Shown: positions 52,393 to 60,732 of the stretch, in pieces
Position numbering within the stretch: position 1 is the first letter of the stretch
Layout of the letters: every line of letters begins with the position of its first letter
DNA from: JACKAQ01 sp965227145
Lineage (GTDB): Bacteria > Calditrichota > Calditrichia > RBG-13-44-9 > J075
Reading direction: 5' to 3'
DNA: 64,000 nucleotides
NCBI GenBank assembly: GCA_965227145.1
Contig: OZ245730.1
Coordinates: forward strand, 3,720,001 to 3,784,000
Notes under the pieces: model-generated
Databases searched by the model: none
Told to the model about the DNA's origin: nothing
What the model saw: the letters and a program-made list of their open reading frames with translations, nothing else
Program-made: the position numbers and the translations under genes

Positions 52393-52420
52393 ATTAAAGA
52401 TAATAATTTTTGCATGTGAA
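52393..52420 (-). promoter_or_regulatory. Promoter of acnA
   Basis: On the minus strand TTCACA (52420-52415) and TTTAAT (52398-52393) are spaced 16 bases apart; each matches its consensus at five of six positions. The expected start is about 30 bases before the acnA ATG. No regulator site was recognised. Confidence 0.5.
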
Positions 52421-52633
52421 TGGAAGTGGTTTTATCTGTTTTGAGCGTTGATCAGGTGCTCGATTGCGATAAATAAATCCAAAATTTCCTCGGCAGATAG
52501 TGCAATTTCCTAACCATCGCGGTTTCTGTTTTTACCCGGATGTGAAGTTATTCCTTTACGAAAAAATTTAATCATCTGAAAAAAAGAAACGATTATTTAA
52601 GTGCTATCAAATTCCAAAAGGAGATCGTGTTTG

Positions 52634-55093
52634 ATGAAAGCTAACATTAAAATGAAGATCATTGTTTTTGCATCAGCAATTGGAATCTTGCCCGCTCTGA
52701 TTATCACTTTGATGATTTATTCCAAAAAAAATGATGTATTTAACAATCTGAATAATGAGATTGGCAAATTTTCAAAAGAAAACATCACCCAAATCAGTAA
52801 AGATGTTTACAATCTTTGTGAAACAGCTTATACGCTAATTCAACAACAATTGACAGCAAGTTTGCTGGTCAGTGAAAATGTGTTGAAAAATAGCGGAGGT
52901 ATCCGGCTTTCGAACGAACAAATTTACTGGACGGCAGTCAACCAGTTTACAAAAAATGAATCGCAAATTCTGTTGCCCAAAATGCTGGCCGGCTCGAAAT
53001 GGCTCGGTCAAATCAACCAATTGAGCACTCCGGTTGCGGTGGTGGACGAAGTGAAACAAATGGTTGGCGGCACCTGCACTATTTTTCAGCGAATGAACGA
53101 AAAAGGCGATATGTTGCGCGTTGCCACGAATGTGGAAAAGCTGGATAAAACCCGGGCGATCGGCACATTTATTCCGGCGATAAATCCGGACGGGCAGGCA
53201 AATCCGGTAATTTCGACGATTATGCGTGGCGAAACATTTTACGGACGTGCATATGTTGTAAACGCCTGGTATCAAACCGCTTATAAACCGTTGTTCGACA
53301 CTGCCGGCGAAATCATTGGAATTATTTATGTTGGTATCAAACAGGAATCGGTGGAAAGCCTGAGGAATGGCATTATGGACATCGTCGTCGGGAAATCCGG
53401 CTATGTCTATGTGTTGGGCGGAAAAGGGAATCATCGCGGGCACTATATTTTGTCGAAAAAAGGCGAACGCGACGGCGAAGATATTTGGGAAGCAAAAGAT
53501 AGCGACGGCAATTTTTTCATTCAATCGATTGTCAATAAATCGCTCCAGCTAAAATCGGGCGAAGTTGCAATGGAGCAATATCCCTGGAAAAATATTGGCG
53601 AAACCGAATCCCGGATGAAAATTGCGGCACTCACCTATTTTGAGCCGTGGGATTGGGTGATCGGCGCCAGCACCTACGAAGATGATTACTCCCATTCCCG
53701 CACAGTTATCGACGAAGTGCTTTCCGGATTGACAACTTACGCAATAATTATCAGCTTTATTATGCTCACGATTGCGGTCATTTTATCCATCGTACTCGGT
53801 AACAAAATTGGCAAACCGATTCAGGAAATATCCAAAGCTGCGCGGCAGGTTGCCGAAGGCGATTTGAGCCAAACCGTCAACATCGAACAGGATGACGAAA
53901 TTGGTTTTCTCGCCAGATCTTTTAACAAGATGGTTGAAAATCTGCAAAAACTGATGGAAGAAGTAAACGCCAAAAACAAAGCGTCCAAAGAGGCTGCGCA
54001 AGCCGCAGAAGCGGCAAAAGATGCCGCAGAAAAGCAGCACGAATATCTGTCTGAAAGTGTGGAAATTATTCTGGCGCAAATGGATAAATTTGCCGATGGC
54101 GACCTCACCGTTAATCTGCCGGTTTCCCGGAAAGACGAAATCGGGCGGTTGAGTGACGGTTTCAACCGATCCATCGAAAATATCCGTAAAATGCTGAAAC
54201 AGATGCAAATCGCGGTTCAGACAACTTCAACCGCATCAACAGAGCTTAATTTACTGAGCCAGGAACTCGCGAAAGCGGCGGATATGCAAACCGACCAAAC
54301 CCACGATGTATCGGTTGCTATCGAGCAAATGACCCAAACGATTGTCGAAAATGCCAAAAATGCCACCCGTTCCGCCGATGTGGCAAAAGAAAATGGATTG
54401 CTCGCCAGGCGCGGCAGCGAAGTGGTTGAGGAAACCGTTCAAAAAATGTCGGAAATTGCCGGAATTGTCAAAGCTTCCGTTAAATCTGTGGAGAAATTGG
54501 GGCAATCCGGCACGCAGATCGGTGAAATTATTTCGGTGATCGACGAAATTGCCGACCAAACCAACTTGCTGGCGCTGAACGCAGCCATCGAAGCTGCCCG
54601 CGCGGGCGATCAGGGAAAAGGTTTTGCAGTTGTTGCAGACGAAGTGCGCAAACTGGCGGAACGCACCACCCGCGCCACCAAAGAAATCGCGGATAAAATT
54701 TCCAGAATTCAAAGCGAAACGCTGGAGGTGGTGGATGCGATGAAAAAAGGTGAATTTGAAGTGAACAACGGTATTTCTCTCGCTGGAAATGCCGGCGATG
54801 CGTTGGGGAAAATCGTGAAAAGCGCCAACGATTTTATCGATATGGTGAGCCATATTGCCGCAGCAAATGAGGAACAATCGACCACCAGCGAGCAAATCAG
54901 CCGCAGTATCGATCAAATCAAACAGATCTCAAATGAATCACAGCAGAGCGTTTACAACGTTTCGAAAAACAGCAACCGGTTGAACGAATTGACCGGAGAA
55001 TTGAGCAAAGCGCTGGATAAATTTGTGATCGATCAAAACCGGAAAGCCGCGGCAAACAAATCTGCCAAAAACAGTGAAACAGTAACTTTCTAA
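52634..55093 (+). CDS. Methyl-accepting chemotaxis protein with Cache sensor and two HAMP domains
   Basis: 819 residues from ATG 52634, chosen because AAGGAG lies 10 bases upstream; an in-frame start 33 bases earlier would include it. Helix 1 at about residues 8-29, a large periplasmic Cache_3-Cache_2-type domain (VGGTCTIFQRMNEKGDMLRV, GETFYGRAYVVNAWY, EIIGIIYVGI), helix 2 at about 367-390. HAMP 1 (GKPIQEISKAARQVAEGDLS) is followed by a second HAMP-like unit (MDKFADGDLTVNLPVSRKDE). The signalling tip (IDEIADQTNLLALNAAIEAA then GFAVVADEVRKLAERT) is intact. It senses an external small molecule and controls CheA. No che genes are nearby and no CheR-binding pentapeptide ends the protein. Confidence 0.93.
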   Translation: MKANIKMKIIVFASAIGILPALIITLMIYSKKNDVFNNLNNEIGKFSKENITQISKDVYNLCETAYTLIQQQLTASLLVSENVLKNSGGIRLSNEQIYWTAVNQFTKNESQILLPKMLAGSKWLGQINQLSTPVAVVDEVKQMVGGTCTIFQRMNEKGDMLRVATNVEKLDKTRAIGTFIPAINPDGQANPVISTIMRGETFYGRAYVVNAWYQTAYKPLFDTAGEIIGIIYVGIKQESVESLRNGIMDIVVGKSGYVYVLGGKGNHRGHYILSKKGERDGEDIWEAKDSDGNFFIQSIVNKSLQLKSGEVAMEQYPWKNIGETESRMKIAALTYFEPWDWVIGASTYEDDYSHSRTVIDEVLSGLTTYAIIISFIMLTIAVILSIVLGNKIGKPIQEISKAARQVAEGDLSQTVNIEQDDEIGFLARSFNKMVENLQKLMEEVNAKNKASKEAAQAAEAAKDAAEKQHEYLSESVEIILAQMDKFADGDLTVNLPVSRKDEIGRLSDGFNRSIENIRKMLKQMQIAVQTTSTASTELNLLSQELAKAADMQTDQTHDVSVAIEQMTQTIVENAKNATRSADVAKENGLLARRGSEVVEETVQKMSEIAGIVKASVKSVEKLGQSGTQIGEIISVIDEIADQTNLLALNAAIEAARAGDQGKGFAVVADEVRKLAERTTRATKEIADKISRIQSETLEVVDAMKKGEFEVNNGISLAGNAGDALGKIVKSANDFIDMVSHIAAANEEQSTTSEQISRSIDQIKQISNESQQSVYNVSKNSNRLNELTGELSKALDKFVIDQNRKAAANKSAKNSETVTF

Positions 55094-55128
55094 ATTTCTG
55101 TTTTCATTAAGTTTGAAGCAGCTTCAAT

Positions 55129-55824
55129 TCACTCTCCGAAAACCGCCAGACAGGCGGAAACATCCGAAAAATCTGCTAAAAGCGCATCAGGTTGGTGCGC
55201 TTTTAGTGTATCGAAATCAGCGCCGCCGGTGGCAACGGCCAGCGTGCGGAATCCGTTGATTTTTCCACATTCGATATCACGGGGCGTATCGCCGATCACC
55301 CAAATATCACGGTTATCAAATTGCATCCGGGTGTGCGCCATCGCCCGCTCAACGGCGAGTGGCGGCAGCAAATTTCGCTGAATGGCATCATCGCCAAATG
55401 CGCCAAACTGAAAATGCTCGAACAGCCGAACCGCGCCCAATTTTTGCGCCGCACCGGATCGAATATTTCCGGTAACCAGACCGCAATAAAAACCATTTTC
55501 GCGCGTTTGGGCGAGCAATTCGGCAACGCCGGGCAGCACGGTAACCGAACCGTTCCGGGACAATTCCACCGGCAGGTGGGCTGTGTATTTTTCCAAAATC
55601 TGGTCGATGAGGGTCACTTCTTCCGTTTCCGGAAATCCGTTTTCGCGGAGCAAATCCTGTAGAATCCAGCGATCGGTCATTCCCGCAAATCGCAAAAAAT
55701 CGTGACGTAGCGGTTTTTTCAACACATCATCTGCGGCGGCGAGCATAGCACGTTTTCCGGCGCCGCCGCAACTCACCAGCGTTCCGTCTATATCAAAAAG
55801 CAGTAATTTGGGCGAATGCGTCAT
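55129..55824 (-). CDS. HAD-superfamily hydrolase (phosphoglycolate phosphatase-like)
   Basis: 231 residues from ATG 55822-55824, with GGAAGGA just upstream; a longer frame to 55902 is less likely. HAD motif I is LLFDIDGTLVSCGGAG (nucleophile and acid Asp), motif II YCGLVTGNIRSGA, and motif IV WVIGDTPRDIECGKI. The cap is the four-helix C1 type. It dephosphorylates a small phosphorylated metabolite in the cytoplasm; Gph-like enzymes act on 2-phosphoglycolate, but substrate is not fixed by sequence. It is a single gene, convergent with the chemotaxis receptor. Confidence 0.85.
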   Translation of the reverse strand: MTHSPKLLLFDIDGTLVSCGGAGKRAMLAAADDVLKKPLRHDFLRFAGMTDRWILQDLLRENGFPETEEVTLIDQILEKYTAHLPVELSRNGSVTVLPGVAELLAQTRENGFYCGLVTGNIRSGAAQKLGAVRLFEHFQFGAFGDDAIQRNLLPPLAVERAMAHTRMQFDNRDIWVIGDTPRDIECGKINGFRTLAVATGGADFDTLKAHQPDALLADFSDVSACLAVFGE

Positions 55825-56006
55825 AATTCCTTCCATTGTTTTCGCTGGATAAAATACGCTTTTTCGTCCGCATCTGGCAATAAATCTGAATTTTTTTGAC
55901 ATTTTTTCGTTTCAAATATTGGATAATTTCCCGGCTTTTGGTAAACTCTGCCATCCATTACGGACATATCAGAACAGATCCACCATAGCTTAAAAAGGTA
56001 ACAGCG

Positions 56007-57707
56007 ATGAACAGAACCATCGTTATTCTGTTATTTATGTGCAGCGCAGTGTTCGGGCAAATTCGCATTACGGAAGTGATGTTCGACCCCGTTGGCGCAG
56101 AGCGCACCGATGAATTTGTGGAATTATTCAACGCAGGAACTACTGCGGTAAATCTCGATGGCTGGTTTATCGGCGATAGCGTTTCGGTTGATTTACTCGT
56201 TTCGCTGCCGGGATTCGGGCTTACGGTGCAACCCGGACAATTTGCCGTGATTTTGGACCCTGATTACATCGCGGATTCGTCCCGGACTTATGAAAGCATC
56301 ATTCCGGCGGCGGCGTTGCGGCTCACGTTTGAAACCGCCACATTCGGCTCGAACGGGCTTTCCAACAGCGCACCGGAAACGGTGGTGTTAATCAACGCGC
56401 TTTCCGACACGATCGATGCCTATCGATATAGCACGGATAATTTACCCGGCTTCAGCGATGAGCGGCGAAACCCGCTTTCCGACGAATGGGAGAACTCACG
56501 CAGTTTGAACGGAACGCCCGGAAAAACAAATTCAGTCAGCCCGAAAGCGATCGATCTCGCGCTCACACGGTTCGATTTTCAGACCGGTGATTTTGTGCAA
56601 GGTCTCGATTTTCCATTCACTGTCCGGGTGAAAAATTTGGGTGAGCAAACAATTGATAATTATACGCTTACTTCATTTTTTGACACGAACAGAAATGGCG
56701 CCGTTGAGCCGGCGGAAATCGTTGAGAATTATCCGCAATTGCAATCCATTGCCAGCGGCGATTCGGTCGAGTTGAGCGGAACATTCCGCAACGTCGGTTT
56801 CGGCGAATGGGATTTCGGTGTGTCAATTTCAACGCCCGGCGATGCGGATAGCAGCAACAATATTATTGTGAAAACCATTTTTGTGGACGATCCCGGCGCG
56901 GTGGATCTGGCGATAAATGAAATTCAGTTTGCCCCGGAAACCGGGTTTGACGAATGGATCGAGCTGGCGAATTTCGGGAACAGCGAGATCAACCTGCGGC
57001 AATTATTTTTTGCAGATTCCCGCGATACCGTGTTGATTTCCGAAGAAGATCGCTGGCTTTCGCCCGGCGAACTGGTTGTGCTCGCCGGTGATTCGGCAGC
57101 AGCGTTTCAATACAATTTTCCGGTGGAAAAACTGATCGTCGTTCGCGGATTTCCCGGTTTGAACAATGATATCGAATCGCTGCGAGTGCTCGGTCCGTCG
57201 TTCGCGACGTACGATTTTGTGCCGTACACATCGGAGTGGTTCGGTCGCGATGTGAATCGCGGCACCACGCTGGAAAAAATTCGTCCCGAATTTAACGGGC
57301 AAATTGCCACCAGTTGGGCGGCATCAGTTGCGGCATCGGGCAGCACGCCGGCGGCAACCAATTCGGTGCAAATCGATCTCACGGTAACGGGCGAATCCAT
57401 AGACTTCTCCCCTAACCCATTCTCCCCGGACAGCGACGGATTTGAGGATTTTTGCATCATTCGCTATCGGCTGGATGTCGCAACGGCAATCGCCAATGTG
57501 CGCATTTTTGATTTGAAAGGCAGGCTGGTCCGGCATATCGCCAATCACGAACCGGTTGGCAGCCAGGGGCAATTTATCTGGGATGGCAAATCGGATGACG
57601 GGCGATTGATGCCTATCGGCAGCTATGTTGTATATTTTCAGATACTTAACACAGAGAAACGGATAACCCGGGAATTTGTTAAAAGCGTTGTTTTGTTCAA
57701 ACGATAG
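56007..57707 (+). CDS. Secreted lamin-tail-domain protein with CARDB and FlgD-like C-terminal domains
   Basis: 566 residues. Signal peptide 1-17 (MNRTIVILLFMCSAVFG). Lamin-tail domain 1 at about 18-140 (IRITEVMFDPVGAERTDEFV, ELFNAGTTAVNLDGWFIGD), a CARDB-like Ig domain at about 180-290 (DLALTRFDFQTGDFV, NYTLTSFFDTNRNG), lamin-tail domain 2 at about 300-400 (LAINEIQFAPETGFDEWIEL). The C-terminus, from about 465 (DFSPNPFSPDSDGFEDF ... WDGKSDDGRLMPIGSYVVYF), is a FlgD-like Ig domain that often serves as a surface or T9SS sorting module. No enzyme site is seen. It is probably a surface adhesive or structural protein. Confidence 0.82.
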   Translation: MNRTIVILLFMCSAVFGQIRITEVMFDPVGAERTDEFVELFNAGTTAVNLDGWFIGDSVSVDLLVSLPGFGLTVQPGQFAVILDPDYIADSSRTYESIIPAAALRLTFETATFGSNGLSNSAPETVVLINALSDTIDAYRYSTDNLPGFSDERRNPLSDEWENSRSLNGTPGKTNSVSPKAIDLALTRFDFQTGDFVQGLDFPFTVRVKNLGEQTIDNYTLTSFFDTNRNGAVEPAEIVENYPQLQSIASGDSVELSGTFRNVGFGEWDFGVSISTPGDADSSNNIIVKTIFVDDPGAVDLAINEIQFAPETGFDEWIELANFGNSEINLRQLFFADSRDTVLISEEDRWLSPGELVVLAGDSAAAFQYNFPVEKLIVVRGFPGLNNDIESLRVLGPSFATYDFVPYTSEWFGRDVNRGTTLEKIRPEFNGQIATSWAASVAASGSTPAATNSVQIDLTVTGESIDFSPNPFSPDSDGFEDFCIIRYRLDVATAIANVRIFDLKGRLVRHIANHEPVGSQGQFIWDGKSDDGRLMPIGSYVVYFQILNTEKRITREFVKSVVLFKR

Positions 57708-57826
57708 TCCGGTTGATTTTGATATTCTACTTTCAATTGCTGCACCTGCGTTGTAATTTTCAAACGATTTAACGACATTTATTTCACCACATTCAACACG
57801 ACCGAACCAAACGGAGGATGAACATT

Positions 57827-59224
57827 ATGGCGAAGAAGGGCTACCGGATCGAGAAAGATTCGATGGGGGAAATGCAGGTACCGGTTGATGCGTATTGGGG
57901 CGCACAAACACAACGGGCCGTTGAAAATTTCCCGATCAGCGGTTATCGTTTTCCACGGGCATTTATCCGGGCACTGGGCATGATTAAACACGGCGCCGCC
58001 CAAACCAACCTGGATTTGAAACGGTTGGACAAAAAAATTGCCAAAGCCATCATGCAAGCTGCAGAAGAAGTAATGGAAGGCAAGCTGGATGCCCAATTTG
58101 TGCTGGATATTTTTCAGACCGGCTCCGGAACATCCACAAATATGAACACAAACGAAGTGATCGCCAATCGTGCTAACGAAATTTTGGGCGGAAAAATCGG
58201 CGATCGTCACCCGATTCACCCGAACGATCACGTTAACAAAGGTCAATCGAGCAACGATGTGATTCCGACAGCCATGCACATTGCCGCGTTGGAAAGCATT
58301 GTTACAACGCTCATTCCGGCGTTAACGGCACTCCAAAAAACATTCGATAAAAAAGCCAAAGAATTTGATAAAATTGTAAAAATCGGGCGAACCCACCTGC
58401 AGGACGCCACGCCCATCCGGTTGGGACAGGAATTTGGCGGCTATGCCAGCATGCTCAAACACGGCGTAAAACGGTTGGAACACACCGGTAAAAATTTGTC
58501 TGAACTGGCGATTGGCGGAACCGCCGTCGGAACAGGCATCAACACCCACCCGGATTTTGCAAAAGGCGTTTGCAAACGCGTATCCGAAACAACCGGCATA
58601 AAATTTTCCGAAGCAGATAACCATTTCGAAGCACAGGGCGCAAAAGATGCATATGTGGAAGCCAGTGGCGCATTAAAAACCGTCGCAGTTAGTTTGATGA
58701 AAATTGCCAATGACATCCGCTGGTTAGGCTCCGGTCCGCGCTGCGGCATCGGCGAAATTTTACTGCCGGAAGTCCAGCCCGGTTCATCGATTATGCCCGG
58801 CAAAGTGAATCCGGTTATCGCCGAAGCAATGTGCATGGTTTGTGCGCAGGTTATCGGCAACGATTCGGCTATCGCCGTCGGCGGGATGTTCGGCAATTTT
58901 GAGCTGAACGTGATGATGCCGGTAATGGCACACAACATGCTGGAATCGATCACCCTGTTGAGCAATGCGATCAACGTATTTAATGAAAAATGTGTGTCCG
59001 GCATCCGCGCGGATGTTGACCGCAACACAGAAATGATTGAGAAAAGCCTGGCAATGTGCACATCACTTGTGCCGCACATCGGTTACGATCAATCGGCTGC
59101 GATTGCCAAAGAAGCCTACAAAAAGGGCAAAACGGTGCGGGAAGTTGCCAAAGAGAAAAATGTGATGGATGAAAAAGCATTGAATGATGCACTCGATCCC
59201 TGGTCGATGACCGAACCGAGCTAA
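57827..59224 (+). CDS. fumC: Fumarate hydratase class II
   Basis: 465 residues from ATG 57827, which sits a proper distance from GGAGG (57813-57817); an ATG at 57818 is too close. Iron-independent fumarase motifs: YRIEKDSMGEMQVPVDAYWG, TGSGTSTNMNTNEVIANRA, HVNKGQSSNDVIPTAMHIA and the catalytic-loop GSSIMPGKVNPVIAEAM. It interconverts fumarate and malate in the TCA cycle, working as a homotetramer. Aspartase is a related family, but the overall match (DLKRLDKKIAKAIMQAAEEV) favours fumarase. The gene is followed directly by a strong terminator. Confidence 0.93.
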   Translation: MAKKGYRIEKDSMGEMQVPVDAYWGAQTQRAVENFPISGYRFPRAFIRALGMIKHGAAQTNLDLKRLDKKIAKAIMQAAEEVMEGKLDAQFVLDIFQTGSGTSTNMNTNEVIANRANEILGGKIGDRHPIHPNDHVNKGQSSNDVIPTAMHIAALESIVTTLIPALTALQKTFDKKAKEFDKIVKIGRTHLQDATPIRLGQEFGGYASMLKHGVKRLEHTGKNLSELAIGGTAVGTGINTHPDFAKGVCKRVSETTGIKFSEADNHFEAQGAKDAYVEASGALKTVAVSLMKIANDIRWLGSGPRCGIGEILLPEVQPGSSIMPGKVNPVIAEAMCMVCAQVIGNDSAIAVGGMFGNFELNVMMPVMAHNMLESITLLSNAINVFNEKCVSGIRADVDRNTEMIEKSLAMCTSLVPHIGYDQSAAIAKEAYKKGKTVREVAKEKNVMDEKALNDALDPWSMTEPS

Positions 59225-59236
59225 ATGAAATAGTAC

Positions 59237-59280
59237 AAAAAAAGGGGCTGACGCTCATCCCTGAGTGTTCAGCCCTTTTA
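59237..59280 (+). terminator. Intrinsic terminator after fumC
   Basis: An almost continuous stem runs from AAAAGGGGCTGACGCTCA (59238-59255 region) to TGAGTGTTCAGCCCTTTTA around a TCCC loop, with two single-base bulges. It starts about 13 bases after the fumC stop and ends in a T-run. The A-rich 5' side could also serve the opposite strand. Confidence 0.85.
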
Positions 59281-59481
59281 CATATTTGGTTTTTTTACCA
59301 ACGCCTATACCCAAACCGAACGCACTTCCCTGTGGGTACTGTCGAATATAACTCTCGACGTCAGCACTATTTAGAATCGAACTATTCCGCACAGCCTTTA
59401 GCCGATTTTTATTATTTTAGGATAAAATGAGGCAGGATTTTTTTAACAGAGAAACTATTTCACAACGGCGCTTTCCTGAAA

Positions 59482-59856
59482 TTATACAACCAAAATTACG
59501 ATATGCGCAAATAAACCAACGATCGCCAACCAGCTGAGCATGCGAAACGAAGGTGCATATTTTTTCTCTTTATGGGCTGTTTGGCGGCTGGTGATCAAAA
59601 AACCGGTGAGAAAAAGTGTTCCGAGATAGAGCATCATCCAGCGTGCGGCTGTCATTAATTCTGCATCCCAGTTCGGAGAGAATGTAGCGTTTAACCATTC
59701 ACTGGAAATAGATTGCTCGATTACACTCCCAAATATGGAAATTATCGTTGCAATCACAACGAAAACCCAGGTGAGCACGCCGGTCATGCGGATCGATTTT
59801 GCCCAAAAATCAGGATTAAACCTGCGACGCACTGCGATAATCGAAGAATTCATCAT
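59482..59856 (-). CDS. Small three-helix membrane protein, unknown function
   Basis: 124 residues. Hydrophobic helices lie at about 24-46 (GVLTWVFVVIATIISIFGSV), 70-88 (ARWMMLYLGTLFLTGFLI) and 103-123 (RMLSWLAIVGLFAHIVILV), with basic residues in the loops. Two adjacent ATG codons (59856 and 59853) can start it; GGGAATATATT precedes. It has no recognised family or motif. It stands alone on the minus strand between fumC and smg. A real gene is likely because coding frame, start and hydrophobic pattern agree, but no role can be given. Confidence 0.65.
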   Translation of the reverse strand: MMNSSIIAVRRRFNPDFWAKSIRMTGVLTWVFVVIATIISIFGSVIEQSISSEWLNATFSPNWDAELMTAARWMMLYLGTLFLTGFLITSRQTAHKEKKYAPSFRMLSWLAIVGLFAHIVILVV

Positions 59857-60250
59857 AATATATTCCCGGTAACAATTTGAGTTTTGTATAATATTCCGTT
59901 TTCATGAAAAATATCATCTAATAAAAAGGCTATCCATTTTTTTGGCGTGCGGTTTCTCACATTTCAATAAATAAAATATTGATAATAATCTTACTGTTTT
60001 TCGGTATATAGGTCACATATTATTCACTAAATTTAAATATTTGCCATTTATTATTCATTTTTACAAATAGCTAAATAGCGTTAGACAAATGGTGTTCACG
60101 CATATTGAAATTGCATAACCCTGGATTTGCCGGGATGTTGTTATTGGTAGAAATCCATTCAAAACACGGAATTTTGCCGTATAATTTAACGGTTGCATTT
60201 GCGTTGCAAATCTTTAAATTTGGCCACGGGTAAATAATGGGGTTTATTAA
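59857..60250. other. 394-base AT-rich intergenic region
   Basis: The region separates divergent genes and must hold the promoters of both. The best element is TATAAT at 60180-60185, 66 bases before smg, with only a weak -35 (ATTCAA, 60157-60162). A second TATAAT is at 59887-59892. No RNA gene, repeat or further ORF was seen. Confidence 0.45.
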
Positions 60251-60724
60251 ATGCAGGAACGAATCGAAAAAATTATTGAGTTTTTGATAGAAGAAATATT
60301 TGTTCGGGAGCGTTCCAAAACGTCGAGTGTTGAAGAATTATCCAAACTCCTGTTAAAAAAAGGCTTCACTCAAAAAGAAATTCACAGGGCACTTGAACAA
60401 CTATTACATACATTAGATATGAAAGCATTTCAAGGATGGAAACGCCGTGACCGTTCAACGACGCCGGCACTTAGAATATTAATTCCGGAAGAACTTAGCT
60501 TCTTCTCCAAAGAAGCTTATGGCTATCTGATACAATTACAGGTTTTGGGATTGATCGACGCTTTAAAGGTCGAGCAAATTATCGAGCGCTGCTTTTTGAT
60601 GGGCATGGGAAAAGTGGGCATCGATGATATTAAAACTGTTGTCAGCCAATTTCTGCTTGGCAAGGAATTGGGAACTTTTGATACAGATGCCGTGTTTTAT
60701 CCGGGTAACGACAAATTAAATTGA
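60251..60724 (+). CDS. smg: Smg / DUF494 family protein
   Basis: 157 residues, all-helical in prediction, matching the DUF494/Smg family in length and pattern: MQERIEKIIEFLIEEIFVRE, LSKLLLKKGFTQKEIHRALE, RILIPEELSFFSKEAYGYLI, LGLIDALKVEQIIERCFLMG. Its function is unknown. In many bacteria it lies directly before topA, and here it overlaps or abuts topA, which supports the identification and suggests co-transcription. There is no signal peptide or membrane segment, so it is cytoplasmic. Confidence 0.88.
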   Translation: MQERIEKIIEFLIEEIFVRERSKTSSVEELSKLLLKKGFTQKEIHRALEQLLHTLDMKAFQGWKRRDRSTTPALRILIPEELSFFSKEAYGYLIQLQVLGLIDALKVEQIIERCFLMGMGKVGIDDIKTVVSQFLLGKELGTFDTDAVFYPGNDKLN

Positions 60725-60732
60725 AATGGAAT

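Noticed and set aside
59366..59400. tRNA-like T-arm (GTTCGATTC on the minus strand)
   Set aside because: The flanking bases do not form the 5-bp T stem and no acceptor or anticodon arm can be drawn.
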